Positions 45,911-58,650 of a DNA stretch of 64,000 nucleotides are shown piece by piece. The number at the start of each line of letters is the position of its first letter. Position 1 is the stretch's first letter. Source of the stretch: Brassica napus (taxonomy: Eukaryota > Streptophyta > Magnoliopsida > Brassicales > Brassicaceae). The position numbers were made by a program, and so were the translations under genes. The notes under the pieces were generated by a model. It saw nothing but the letters and a program-made list of their open reading frames with translations. It did not search any database and was not told the origin of the DNA. Location of the stretch: NCBI RefSeq assembly GCF_020379485.1, contig NC_063448.1, forward strand, positions 5,231,726 through 5,295,725. The letters run 5' to 3'.

Positions 45911-46262
45911 TTTTTTTTTTAACGATGATTTATTATGATTTTACGATTATGATATGAGAAAGATTATATAGACGATTCGACAACTGACAATACTACCTGC
46001 TTTCTGAAGACCTACGCCTAACTGCATCACCTGAGCCATGCTATGAAGATCCACGCCTGACAAGATTTACTTGCACCATGTTGAAGATTCCTTGTAAGCA
46101 TTTCTTCCGTAGTCTGCATAATTGTTTAATAAATCGGTTTGTCCGGGACTTGAAACCTGGAGTTCTTGTAATCTGCAATAAATTGCATAGTCTGGGATTC
46201 GAACCCCAAACCTGGGTATAGAAACCTTTAAACCTTAACTACTAGGCTACGGTGCTTCCACG
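45911..46262 (-). mobile_element. tRNA-derived SINE with 8-bp TSD
   Basis: The minus strand starts ACGTGGAAGCACCGTAGC, with RNA polymerase III A box TAGCCTAGTAG (46239-46249) and B box GGTTCGAATCC (46195-46205), and ends in an A tail (T run 45911-45920). Flanks TGTGGATA at 45903-45910 and 46263-46270 form the target-site duplication. It is 352 bp with no coding capacity. It resembles Brassicaceae tRNA-related SINEs; no tRNA acceptor or anticodon stem forms, so it is not a tRNA gene. Confidence 0.9.
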
Positions 46263-46427
46263 TGTGGATACTTTTTTTTAAACACTAGTTATATTAACAA
46301 AGAAGATTACGTGAGGAGGAATTCATTTTGGAATACATAAGTCGGCAGGTTTTACAAACCTCCGGAGATGAAAGTTCCAAGATCGGAGAGACTTAGTCCC
46401 AAACACCGGAAGACTAAAACCAAGAAC

Positions 46428-46613
46428 ATTAACCCCAATTAAGAATCTTACCTTTGGATAAAAGACGGTTCTTAGTTTTTCTTAGATTTTAACTAAGAAA
46501 AGCTAAGAAATGTTTCTAACCGTTTCTTAGCCGAAAAGTGTAAAAAAAAAAACAAAAACCAAAAAAGTGTCAAATCATGAGTTAAGAACTCCGGTTAAGA
46601 GACCGGGGTTAAT
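46428..46613. mobile_element. MITE copy 2, about 185 bp
   Basis: Starts TTAACCCCAATTAAGAATC and ends CGGTTAAGAGACCGGGGTTAA, giving inverted ends TTAACCCC/GGGGTTAA. Related in inverted orientation to 42950-43152. Ends and possible TTA/TAA target suggest a PIF/Harbinger (Tourist-like) MITE, but this is uncertain. Confidence 0.65.
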
Positions 46614-49600
46614 CATGTCGTGGTTGATTGTTTGTAGTTTTTTTAACTAGTTTTTGTTTTTCCAAAAACTACTTTTTAGCCAATCAAAATTTGTGAAAAA
46701 TTGATTCCCTATAAATTAGGAAAACAAGTTTTTAAAATAACTAGGAAAAATTGTTTTTTTACGCCAAAAAAATGGTAACTATGTCACATTAGACTAATCT
46801 CACATATTTTATGCCACATTAGGCTAATTATTTTCAAAATGGCAATAATACACTTAAATTCAATTATAAATTTGAAATTATAATTAACAAAACAATTGTA
46901 GATATTAAAATATAATAAATAATTAAAGTAATTAAAATAAAAGAAAACATTAAAATCCTCAAAAAAAAAACTAATCTAAACCTACACTTTATGTCCCACA
47001 AATTTTTTTTTTCTGAAAATTTGATTTTTTTTTCATATATGGAAACTGAATATTTCCAAATATTTTCTTTCCATATTTTTTGGAACTGATTATTCTTATT
47101 CGTAGAATACAGTAAACCTGTAGAACTCGGTTTCTACAGGTTTTTAGATCTATAGTAATGTGTAGATTTCGATTTCTTCAGGTTTTAGATTTAAGGTAAA
47201 TCTGTAGAACTCGTTTTCTATATGTTTTTAGATTTATAGTAATGTATAGATTTTGATTTCTACAGGTTTTAGATTTATAGTAATTTGTAGATTCCGATTT
47301 CTACAGATTTTAGAGCGATAGATTAAGCGCGGAATGTGTACTTTTTAAAATATTTTCATAGTACTATTATTTACGTAGATCACGTATTCAAAACATAATA
47401 GTTTCAATGAAAAAATGGATTTCATTTTCTACTTCGTAGAATGTCAATTCTACTTTATGTATAACATAATTTGAAATTATGATTTAAACATTTTTAGAAC
47501 TGGAAAAATTACCACTAAGTTCATAAGGGTATTTGATCGATAGTTACTATTTTTCCAATTTTTTTAGTTTGTAAAACTATGTATTTGATTTATTTTCGAA
47601 AATACTAAAGGGCATTAGAAGTAAAAGTGGTACAAAATATAAATTAGCCTAATGGAACATAATTACCATTTTTTACCTAAAAAACAATTTGCTCTAATAA
47701 CTATACCTTTCTAAACAAAAGCCAAAATCAAAGTTTTCTACTTTTTCAAAATAACTAGTAGTTGATTCACGTAGATTAGTTTTTATTACAAATATTATTA
47801 TTTAATAATAATGAGCCTTGTAGTTTTCTAGTATTGTTACCATTATTTATTATTACAGTGGGACTACTATTCACAAGATGTCTAGATAAAATAAATTTGA
47901 AATTTTGTTAATTTAAAATAAATTTTTTTTTGCTAAACAGTATTGTCATATCAATGCTAATCAAAACTAAGATTAAATTTACTAAAACTATTACAATATA
48001 TATGTGAATGATAATTTACCTAATAATAAATTAATCTTTATAATTTTTTTTGTTTTACGATAGTGAACTACAAAATAACTCATAAGAATTTAAGTTTATC
48101 GATAAAATAAATTTTATTAATTAAAAGTTAACTATTAAAATAATATGAATATATTGCTGTTGAAAAATTTAGGTTTTAGTTAGGGAAATTAGTTTTCATC
48201 ATTTTACTATTTCATGCCTATAAACTATAAGGCCTAACCAAAATAATACTTTTCTTTTACTTTTTTCAAAATAGTGATTTTATTATTAATTTTTTTATTA
48301 GTTACAAAACCAAAATTTAAAATAACCATCCAATCAAAATTTTAAAGAATATTTAAGATATAGACAACAAGCCTAAGTAAAAATAATTTTTTTAACATAT
48401 ATAATATGAAAATATTATATAAAGACACTTTTTTTAAAAAAAAACTTGTCAATAAAATGAAATTACTTATTTAAAAATTATTTTATGTAAATTTAACATA
48501 CTTGCTAAGAGATCTATTGGTATTACTTATTAAAAATGATATTTATTTTAGTAATTTTAAGTTGTTTTAAAAGAAACTAACTTATAAGTGAAGTTTTAAT
48601 AAATAATAAACTTCGAAATTAAATAAATTACTAATCAAACTTTAGAGAAAACAAAATATCCTGAAAATTCAAAATTATAAAAAATCAAAAACCAAAAATC
48701 AAAAATTATAATCTAGAATCACTATTCAAGTTTTTTTGAAAACTAAAATCAGAAACAAAAAAAAAATCAAAAAACTAAAATCAAAAACCAAGAACTAAAA
48801 TCCAATAATTATATAAACACTCATCACCCTAATACTAAACCGATCTAAACTAGAAGAAATGAGGAACAAAACAAAAGAACCTTTACAAAACAGAGAATAA
48901 TAAAGCACGAAGACTTCAACTGAATACCTTTGAACGAGACAAGGCGAGGATGCTATCATAGCTAAAACTTCCGGCTTTTGACTCCTCCTAGAGAGAATAG
49001 CACATGCGATTTAGATAAGAATAGTGGATACTTATATACATGTAAAAATTTATATTTTAAAAAAATACTTAGATAAGAAAAAAAGGAAAATGTTAGTGTT
49101 GGAATTTATGGCCACGCGCCTGACAAGCCAAACTTTCCATTTATAGCAGGTTTACATGGAACACCCTCCGTTCAATTAAGAAATACTAGACCCTGCCGCG
49201 AGTATAAATTTTCAGTTTTTAATTATTTATTTTATTAAATAATGTATTTCTAATATACGTTCATATTATATTTATTAAGTGAATATTTTTCTTTGCATCT
49301 GAAAATATCTATTTTTTAAGAATGTGTGATATCATATAAAAAAAATGAATATAGAGTTAATTAGATAATTTTAAAAACAGAAATATTTTTTTCGTGTGTG
49401 ATATCATATAAATAATGATCCGCCAAGTTAACAAAAATCATGATTATTTTATGTGTAATTTTTTTTATTTTGACTATTTCCTTAAAACTATATTAAATTT
49501 TACATATTTTAATTAGAATATTTTTAATATCTTTACCTTTTTATTTGAAATGTAACTCAATATATTTTTAACAATTATAACAAAATATTTAAAAAATATT

Positions 49601-50621
49601 TTTAGAATTTGTTTGAAAAATATGAAAATTACATTTTAAATTAAAATTATCGTAAAATATGATAACTTTTGATGTAAACGAAAACTCAAATTATGTCAAA
49701 AATAATGATATTCAATGATAATAACAATTTTAATTGATTATTTTTTTTAAAATACATTTACAAAAATATTGTTTGAAAGAAAATTCATTTATCTTCCAAA
49801 TATAAAATGAAAATATTATAATTAAATAATAAAAAATATAAATAAAAACCATAAATTTAGCAAATGACAGCTGAGTTATATTATGCTAAAATTTTCTTTC
49901 TAACAATTTAACAAATGACAAATGAGTTATGAGCAAATAATACCATATAATTTTTAAAAACATAACCATTTCTTAAATATTTTTTGAATAAATAATTATT
50001 TTTAAATTTAATCAACTGAAAATAATATCCGTACAATTGTGTGAGTCAAATTCTAGTTTTATTGATGCATGTTATATATTAGTGCTGCATGTTTTAGGTA
50101 ACATTTTAATGATGCACGTTTTTAAAAATCTCCATTATTAAAATTATGCACGTAAAGAAAACTCATGAGTTTTTTTGGTTGATTAAATGACATTATGTCC
50201 AAATTTATTTAATGATATTTCATTAAGGTAACTGAAAAAGACAAACAATAAAATAGGAAGTTTAAATTCATTTAAGCATATTTCATTAATGTAACTGAAA
50301 AGACAAGTAATAAATTAGGCAGTTTTATTCGTTTTAAGATATTTCATAAATGCAACTGAAAAAGACAAGCAAAAAAAAAGGAGTTTAATTAATGAAGTAA
50401 GAATATTTTCAAATAGGTACTTCTCTTTTAATAATGTAGATTTTTTAGAAAAAAAAATTGTTTCACAAAGATGTATTTTTTGTGTTTTCTATGAAAATAT
50501 TGTAAACTTCAAGAAAAATAATTGATTTTACTGAATTACTATTGGTTAAAAGTTATTGAACATTGAAAATTAAAGAAAATGATACATTTATTATAGTAGT
50601 TTAATGTGTTTTCTTTTAATA
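46614..50621. other. Long AT-rich repeat-like DNA without genes
   Basis: No coding sequence supported. Around 47105-47310 a phrase with TAGATTTATAGTAATGTGTAG and TTCTACAGGTTTTAGAT recurs three to four times. At about 49187-49204 ACTAGACCCTGCCGCGAGT could be a decayed Helitron end on the minus strand. At 50220-50370 a phrase (TTTCATTAATGTAACTGAAAA) repeats three times. Confidence 0.5.
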
Positions 50622-50650
50622 CTAGGTGATTTTCTCGTGCTCATGCACGA
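50622..50650 (-). mobile_element. Helitron-type 3' terminus (minus strand)
   Basis: The minus strand reads hairpin TCGTGC-ATGA-GCACGA (50650-50635), then GAAAATCACCTAG and T. This is the Helitron 3' rule again, so the element would extend to higher coordinates, into the DNA now split by the large LINE. Its 5' end was not found. Confidence 0.65.
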
Positions 50651-50965
50651 ACATAAATATTTATAAAAAAAATATACTATAATAATTGATTGATATTTAT
50701 TTTTAGTTTTAAATTAATTTATAATTTGTATGTATAATTTATATTACCAATATTATATTACTTTAATTATACATATGATTTTAGATATTTTATATCTAAT
50801 CGGATTTGTTGTTTTTACAGTCGATTCAGTTATCATTTGGACATATTGGATTCCATCTATTTGTTTGAATTCAACTATAATATTTTTTATTGTAGATATA
50901 TTAATTTTCTTATTTGTATTTAGGTTTTTTTTTTTTTTTTTGACGTCGAACGGTCATTTTATTAC

Positions 50966-53900
50966 TCAAGCTTGAGGTGGTCTGGGTAACCAGATCGGAA
51001 TAGAACAACCAATGAAAAGTAACTCTCTACGAAAGCTCCTAGCAGTCTTAGCTATAAAATCAGGAAGCTGACTGCACACTCGTGGTACATGGGTGATTTT
51101 GAAATCCGGAAAACAAATCTGCAGCGTCTCTATCTTCTCCAGCTCTGTCGCAAATCTTGGCCACTCCTGGGGATCATTTATCATTGCAATCAGTTCCTTG
51201 CAGTCAGTTCCAAAGCTCTGGCACGGCGAGTGTTGAAGCATGTTCTCCATCGCCCATCGCAGCGCTTCTACCTCCGAATGCAGCGCTGATTCACATCGAA
51301 TGAAGTTTCGTGTTCCCATAAGTTGTATGTCCTCCCTACTATCCATCCAGACCCATCCACATCCACTAAAGCAGTCAGAAGCTGTCCAAGATCCATCTAG
51401 TAGACATATATTACCCAAACTTAAGACTTGGTTTGCATCATTATTGGTAGCCTGGACGTGTGGTGGTATCGTCTCATTCGCGTTAAACCAGGCCTGACAT
51501 TCACTCTCTGCATGTCTAACGAATTCCAAAGGGTCTTTGTCTATACCCCTGAAAAGCTTATCATTGCGAGTCTTCCAAATATACCATATTATCCAGAGAT
51601 AAGGATCCCTGCCTTGGTCTGGTACAATGATATTATTCTTGCTCCAGAAAAGATAGTCCATGTTTGTGTAAACGCTTGCCACTGGGAATAAACCTGGACT
51701 CGTAGGAGTTGCTGATAAAGACCATACTTGCAGGGCTGGAGGGCATTCAAATATTGCATGAGTTACAGATTCCTCTATTTCCCCACACCTTGGGCAATAA
51801 TTATCGCACCTCATATTACGCCTTAATAGATTCCTCGTTACTGCTACCTGTCCCGTTATCAATTGCCATATAAGATGTCACATCTTCCTTGGCGCTGGTA
51901 ACTTCCAAGCAAAGGCTTGAAGTTTAGTGATACTTGGCTCTAGTATTTCCTTTTCCTCTCCTTGCTTCAACAGGTTCTGAGCAACCCAGTATTCAGATTT
52001 GACTGTGTATTGGCCATTCCTCATGTAGTTCCAGCAGAAAGTATCTCGGCGATGAGTCGAACTTATGGCCATGCTGCGAATGAGTGGTATATCATCAGGA
52101 TGGACATAATCATCTAGTAGTCCCACATCCCACTCCTTTGATTCCTGATTAATGATGTCACTGACTTTCATGTTTAGGTGCATCACAGGCGCTATAGGTC
52201 TAGCTGGTCTAGCAGGTGTTGTTGGAATCCACGGATCCTCCCACACCCTGACATCATAGCCAGAGTGAATCTTCTGTCTGATACCTAGCAGTAAAAGCTT
52301 CCTTGCTGCGGAGATGCTTGTCCACACATATGATGGGCTGCTAGTAGAGATCGCTCTCAATGGCGAGGTCATCCTATAATATCTCCCCCTTAATACTCGG
52401 GCAACCAGTGAATCAGGGTATTGGACCAGTCTTCATAATTGCTTTGCCAGTAGTGCTAGATTGAACTCATGAATTAAACGAAAACCAATACCGCCCTCCT
52501 CTTTTGGTAAACAAACATTTTCCCATTTCGCCCAGTGTATTCCTCTTTTTGGTGGATTCGAGCTCCACCAAAATTGTGCAATGGCACTAGCGAGGTTTTC
52601 ACAAATCTCCAATGGGAGCAGAAACGTCGACATAACGTATGTCGGAAGAGCGAGTAAAATGGATTTGATCATTACTTCCTTTCCCCCTTTTGAGAGACAT
52701 CGACCAGTCCATCCATTGACTCTATGCATCAGATTATCCTTTAAAAATGCAAAAAGTTTACATTTAGAACCACTAATATCCTCTGGGATCGCCAAGTACT
52801 TTCCCATCCCTCCATCGTTGTGTATTCCAAGTGTATCTTTAACCTCTTGCCGGGTGGCTGCATTAATCCTCTTACCAAAGAGTAAGGAAGACTTGTCAAA
52901 GTTTATACATTGGCCAGATGCTTTACCATATTTCTTGACTACTTTCATTACTTCCTCACATTCACAGGGCTCCGCCTTACAGAAGAAAAGGCTATCATCA
53001 GCAAAGAGAAGGTGAGATACCGAAGGACATGCACGTGTAATACGCATCCCCGTTATCTTCCCTTGGTTCTCTGCATGATTGAGAAGGCTAACGAGCGCTT
53101 CCGTGCACATAATAAAAATGAAAGGAGACAAAGGATCTCCTTGACGCAAACCTCTACCTGGAACAATATTCCCTCTTGGCTGCCCATTCATGAGAATTTT
53201 GTATTTGACCGACGTAATGCACCTCATAATCCAGGTGATCCATGTCTCAGAGAATCCCATCTTACGCATCACAGCTTCGATAAACGACCATTCCATCCTA
53301 TCATATGCCTTACTCATATCCGTCTTGATGGCCATCCTCTTATTACGTCCACTCGGTTTAGTTCGTAGGGCATGAAACATCTCTTGAGCAATCATGATAT
53401 TATCTGAAATCTGTCTTCCAGCAACAAAGGCCGACTGGGTTTCTGATATCAATCCTGGCAAGACTTTCTTTACTCTCTGGCATAAGACCTTCGAGACGAT
53501 CTTGTAGCTAACATTACACAAGCTTATGGGTCGAAACTGAGCCATTTCATTAGGCTTAGTTGTTTTCGGGATAAGGCATATGTTTGTATCATTCAGACCA
53601 TTGGCTATATGTCCTTCAAACATGATTTATTTACCATAAGAGTTAAATCCTGCTTGACTATATCCCAAAACTGTTGGTAAAAAAGTGCAGTCATCCCCTC
53701 TGGTCCCGGCGCCTTATCCGGATGCATAGCAAAGAGAGCTAATTTAACCTCCCATTCAGAAACAGGAGCTGTGAGGCTGTCATTCATTGATCCTGTGATT
53801 GTCGTAAGAACTTCAGATAGCGCCTCTTCAATGTCTTCTGGTGTAGTTGATTCGAAGATTTGCCGAAAATAGCTAGTAGCAATGGCTACCAGGCTTTCCT

Positions 53901-55046
53901 CATCCTCAACTATGTTACCATCAACATTCCGAAGCTACGTGATTTTGTTCCTTGCTCTCCTTTGCTTCGTTAAGGCATGGAAAATTTGGTATTTTTATCT
54001 CCCACTCGCAGCCAAAACACTCTACTTTTCTGTTTCCAGAACATTTCTTCTGCCTTAAGAGCATCAGAGAGTTTCTTCAACGCTGCTGCAATTTCCTCCG
54101 TCGTCGCATTGTCGTCTGAATATAAACCCTCAACTTTCTCCTTTAACTCCTCCACTAGCTTTGCCGAGTTGATATTGTGTTGTTTCCTCTACTCACTCAA
54201 GGCTTTTCGACAACTAGAGATATGTTCCATTATAGTCGCATTTGGGGGTAGATCAGGAGATTTCCATCCCTTAAGAATGACTTGCCTCAGTTCTTTATTG
54301 TCTAGCCATCTCCTATCAAATTTGAATTTCTTTGATCTTCTCGTTGGCTTTGTCAGTATCTCAGCAAGAATCGGACGATGGTCCGATCCCCAAAATGTCA
54401 AGTACTTGGCATTAGAGTGTGGGAACTTCTCATGCCAATCAGCATTTCCTACTGCTCTGTCTAGACGACATCGAACAGTTACACGTCCTGCTCTCTTCCC
54501 TACCCATGAAAGCATGTCCCCTGTAAAAGGAAACTCTAACATCCCACAGTCTGCAAGCATTTGCTTAAAGGGTAGGAACGAGCTATTAGAACGCTGTCTC
54601 CCTCCTTCCTTCTCATTGTGACCCGTGATTTCATTGAAATCTCCAATCATGAACCAAGGTCCAGTTCTAGTTGTTGAGAAACGTGTAAGACGTTCCCAAA
54701 CTTGATCTCGTCTTTCCAAAACAGGGTCACCATAAACAAACGTCATAAAGACTTTTATTCCATCAATGACTGCCTCAATGTCAATCATTTTGTTATTCGA
54801 AAATAAAACATTAATTTGAAATTCATCCATAAAAAATAAAGCTAAACCTTCGCTGAGACCAAGTGGCTCAACAGTAAACAAATGATCAAATCCTAAATTG
54901 GCCTGAATGTTTTGCAACAGCAGCCGCTTATTCTTCGTCTCAGAAAGAAACACAAGTCCTGGGTGATGCTTCTGACACATCTTCGTAAGGCGTCGAACTG
55001 TGAGGTCGTTTCCAATTCCTCGACAGTTCCAACTTAGTGTCCTCAT
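50966..55046 (-). pseudogene. LINE ORF2 (endonuclease, RT, RNase H), interrupted
   Basis: Endonuclease from ATG 55046: LSWNCRGIGNDLTVRRL, FLSETKNK, GPWFMIGDFNEI, LDRAVGNADW, WGSDHRPILAEI. Reverse transcriptase: [88 protein letters not shown] and catalytic [10 protein letters not shown]. zf-RVT: CPRCGEIEESVTHAIFECP. RNase H: LLDGSWTASDCFSGCGWVWM, ALHSEVEALRWAM, TDCKELI. Breaks: stop 54189-54191 after KALSE; a base apparently lost at KFF near 53975; a TAG near 53937; a frame change near 53615-53640; and stops after AKQL (52433) and RKM (51878), each where Trp is expected. Confidence 0.9.
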
Positions 55047-56743
55047 GGATGATCCCGTGATGAGTTTTTGGAACCCATCAATCCATTACCTTTGGAGGAG
55101 CTACATCTCTGCTTCTTAGAAGTCTGATGATGCCGCTTTGGCCTGCTTGCGCGTCTAGTCGTATGAACTCCTTGAGACGAAGAGAAAGACTTACGAGGAG
55201 ATCCCCGACGAAGGACCTCAAATTTTTTACTCTGGAAGCCCAATGGGACATTCGCTCTTGTTCCTTGCTTACTGTTCTTCAAAGCTTTAGCCTCATTGAC
55301 GTTATCATCCTGGCATGTAGTCTTCATGTTCGCATCATGCCTAGCCGCTGTGTCCTCCATCTCTTTGAGCTCCATGCCTAGCAAGTCCTCATCTGGCGCA
55401 TCACACTCCATCACTTCCTCCTCCTGCTGATCCTCAATGTCCATATCGTTCAAAGCTCCAATGATCTGATTATCTCCATCAGTGGCTGCTGGTTCCTTTT
55501 CACTTAGACTCGTGAAAGAGAGGGATCGAGTAAGCCCTTTAGCGCGCTTTGTGACATTCTCTTCCATGTCGTGGCCACTTCGAGATGGTGTAACAATAGT
55601 GCTAGCCAATCTCTTAGCAGTTTTACCATCTCCTGACCCGATGCCTTGATGCTCAATAGGGCCGTTGAGTTCGTCATTTCTGATGGGAGAAGATTGTTCA
55701 TAGGGAACAATCTCACGAGAGCGTACTGCTGGTACGGGATGCTTGATCCTTTCCGCTTTCTCTTGCCAAGTTTGCCTCTGAGGACGATCATATGGACCTT
55801 TAGAAGCTCGAGAACCCCCATATCTGTTGTTCCTAGAACGATCAGAATGATGTCGCACTATCCTATCCGCATGTGTGGTTTTTATCTCATCAGAATAAGG
55901 TTTCCTCTGTGCTTTCTTCCTATCTTCCTCACCATACCCTAAACTGGTTAAGTATCTAGTAGGTGCTTCCATACCTTGGCGGGAGAGATCACTGGCACGA
56001 CGTTCATTGTGGAAGGCGTAGCGCTGTGCATGTTCATGTGGTAGCTGCACCCTCGTAAAGATACCAGGACGCTCTGTATGCGTTTGAAGTCGAGACCGCA
56101 TGTCAGAGACAGAAGGACAATGATCCTTCTCATGTGTAAGCATGCCACACATAGAGCAGTGCTTAAAAATCATCTCATACTTTATCTCAATGGTAACCTC
56201 GTCCCCATCCTTCGACTCCACTTTCCGTGAAAATTTAAGAGGTCGTCGAGAGTCCACGTCAACGAGCATACGGCCCTCGGCTACGTCCAATGTATCAACA
56301 TGAACATTACCTATCCTTGCCCCCATGTTTCTAAGATTTTTATCCGTCCACAGATGCAAAGGGAGACCAATCACTTGAACCTTGAAGGGAATGACCCAAG
56401 GATAATCATCGTGAACGATGGGTTCCCACCTTACCAACACAAACATACAGAAGTTAAAGTGGAAAGGGCCCTGTCGAAGAACAGAGCTGAGGTCCTCTTT
56501 CGATGAGAAGTTGATGAGGAACTTCCCATTGCCTAAGTCATTTGCCGTAATGCGATTTGCCATTCCCCATTGCGATGGCATCTTCTGTAGGAGCTTCTCG
56601 ACATTTTGTTTTTTAGGGTTTAGAATATTTCCAATAAGTGATAAGCTGAACTCATTGGCGATTAATGTGTCATCCTGATCCATGAGTATGATCGGCGCAT
56701 CATCATCCTCATAAAGAATGCCCTTACCCTTGATATCCGCCAT
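55043..56743 (-). CDS. LINE ORF1 (DUF4283 plus CCHC zinc knuckle)
   Basis: From ATG 56743 (MADIKGKG) to TGA 55043-55045, 566 residues, uninterrupted; the frame is also open upstream to 57286, but the leader part reads like noncoding DNA. The first third is the DUF4283 domain of plant LINE ORF1 proteins (NRITANDLGNGKFLINFSS, VRWEPIVHDDYPWVIPFKVQ). A zf-CCHC_4 knuckle follows (KYEMIFKHCSMCGMLTHEKD). The rest is a charged, disordered tail with many Arg/Ser. Such proteins bind element RNA. The TGA stop overlaps the ORF2 ATG in ATGA at 55043-55046. Confidence 0.85.
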   Translation of the reverse strand: MADIKGKGILYEDDDAPIILMDQDDTLIANEFSLSLIGNILNPKKQNVEKLLQKMPSQWGMANRITANDLGNGKFLINFSSKEDLSSVLRQGPFHFNFCMFVLVRWEPIVHDDYPWVIPFKVQVIGLPLHLWTDKNLRNMGARIGNVHVDTLDVAEGRMLVDVDSRRPLKFSRKVESKDGDEVTIEIKYEMIFKHCSMCGMLTHEKDHCPSVSDMRSRLQTHTERPGIFTRVQLPHEHAQRYAFHNERRASDLSRQGMEAPTRYLTSLGYGEEDRKKAQRKPYSDEIKTTHADRIVRHHSDRSRNNRYGGSRASKGPYDRPQRQTWQEKAERIKHPVPAVRSREIVPYEQSSPIRNDELNGPIEHQGIGSGDGKTAKRLASTIVTPSRSGHDMEENVTKRAKGLTRSLSFTSLSEKEPAATDGDNQIIGALNDMDIEDQQEEEVMECDAPDEDLLGMELKEMEDTAARHDANMKTTCQDDNVNEAKALKNSKQGTRANVPLGFQSKKFEVLRRGSPRKSFSSSQGVHTTRRASRPKRHHQTSKKQRCSSSKGNGLMGSKNSSRDHP

Positions 56744-58344
56744 GTGACTGGAACGCAGCCTGTGAGAGGACCCCATACAAAGATTGGAGATCTCAGCAAA
56801 CACTAAGATTGGAAAGACGAAAGGGCCGCAGAGAGTGTGATGGTGAGCGAAGAATGAATTCAAATACACCAAGGAGTGTACTTGTTGAAGATCAATCGTA
56901 AGGCAGAGACTGATCCTTGGGGAATACGTCAGCGTGCTTGCTCCTCCGATGCTGCAGATCCAAGGAGTCCACAAGGAGTGTGGGATAATCTCCCTTGTGC
57001 CAGAGAGAAAGCTGTCGAGGGCGCGCTGCGACTGGATCAGCGTCGAGATCAACCAGATCTTGGAATCGCCAATTCTGTCGTCGAAAGCCCAGCCAATGAA
57101 CCAGTGAAAAGATCCAGACGTAAAGTCAGATCGAAATCCACGGATGAGACAGCAGCAGAGAGGAAGAAAACACAGCGAAACAGCAACAACAAATCGTGAT
57201 CCAATTACTTGAACAAGAAGATTCGGTGATACTTTCCGTAACCGATGGCAAGAGCAGGTTCCTCCCATGTGGGACTGATAAGACAAGGCTGATCTACCGT
57301 TAACGAACGTGTAGAACAGTGGAAGATCAAAATCCCGATGAAGATTTTGATTTCAAAGCCGCCGTCGCCTTTAGAGTCGCCCTAGATTTGTATTTAGGTT
57401 GCTTGTTGTCTTAGATACGTAAGTATATTTTAGTAAAATTATGTATATCTTAAGATATATTAATTGTGCTTAGAATGAAATAAAAAAATAAACTAAAGTG
57501 TATTTTCCAAATTACATAAATTAATATAATTATAATATTATAAAGTCTTATCCATATATAAAAATTTTACAAAAGAAATAAATTGTAATATTGAGTTAAT
57601 ATTTGATTTTTCATTTGTTAATATGTTTTAAGTCATCCTATAATTTAAATTTATAAAATAAATAATTTTTATTATATAATTATATATTCTTATAAAATAA
57701 ATAAATTATATATTCTTATTGTAGTTAAATCTATGATTTTAGATATAAGTTGGATTAGTCGAGTCACTCATGTTGTACTTATTTGATCAAAAGATGTTTA
57801 TTGTTGAAATTTATTTTTAGTTTTTTTAATATCTCTTAAAATATGCAGTAAAAATGTGATTGTTTTTGAAAAATTATATTATATAAGTAAAATATAATTT
57901 ATATTTTGTTTTGCTGTAATTGGAAGATATTATAGTCAACTAAATATATGAAAAAATAAAAGAAAACATTTCAAAATAGTAATTATAAATTATGTCTTGT
58001 CAATTCAACATATATCAGTTTATGTTACTTAATTATTTTATGTGATCATCTAAGAAAATAGATGGATATATAAAAATAAATTCTATTTCTTTGAAAATAT
58101 ATATATTTGTACTGTGTAAAATTATGTTTTAAAAGAAAAATATTTCTTTTTTTCTAATATCAAGATCATATGTGTGAATCTTTTTTTTATCAAATATATA
58201 CAAATATTTTTTCATCTAAGAATATATAGATATAAGGGAAATATTTTATTACTTTAAAAGTATATTTAATTTTATTTAAAAATATCTTTTAAATGAAATA
58301 TTACTATTTTGTGAACTTTTCTTTTTTTTATGAAATCATATTAT

Positions 58345-58650
58345 CTTATTATATAAAGTTTGGTTCTTCAAAGTAGCTAATTAACATGATCGCGACATAT
58401 GACAATTATATATTTAAGATTGTGGCATGTGTTAATCTATCTCATAATTAAAAATATATATACTAAGATATTAACAAAAACAAATTTTATTAAAAATCTT
58501 ATTATATAAAGTTTGGTTCTTCAAATTAGGTAATTAACATGATCGCGACACATGACAATTATATATTTAAGATTGTGACATGTGTTAATCTATCTCATAA
58601 TTAAAAATATATATACTAAGATATTAACAAAAACAAATTTTATTAAAAAA
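58345..58650. repeat. 153-bp direct repeats, two near-identical copies plus two diverged
   Basis: A unit starting CTTATTATATAAAGTTTGG occurs at 58345 and 58498 almost identically. Diverged relatives (TTGATTCTTCAAA... or TTAATTCTTCAAAG..., then GTGTTAAACTATCTC) follow at about 59025-59190 and 59240-59400. Confidence 0.85.

Larger units (their letters stand above)
50927..57385 (-). mobile_element. Near full-length LINE (L1 type) with 15-bp TSD
   Basis: A 6.46-kb element on the minus strand with A tail (T run from about 50924) and target-site duplication ATTTGTATTTAGGTT at 50912-50926 and 57386-57400. It has a GC-richer 5' leader (57385-56744), ORF1 (56743-55043) and a broken ORF2 with endonuclease, reverse transcriptase, zf-RVT and RNase H (55046-50966). 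The identical TSD copies and open ORF1 suggest a fairly recent insertion. It landed in AT-rich DNA just inside a Helitron-type end. Confidence 0.94.

Noticed and set aside
46195..46249. Possible tRNA gene
   Set aside because: A and B boxes are present, but no acceptor, D-arm or anticodon stems form and the unit has an A tail and TSD; it is a SINE.
49187..49204. Helitron 3' end on the minus strand
   Set aside because: The final CTAGT fits, but the hairpin is too weak to call it.
53977..54621. Plus-strand 214-residue ORF
   Set aside because: Antisense of the LINE endonuclease region.
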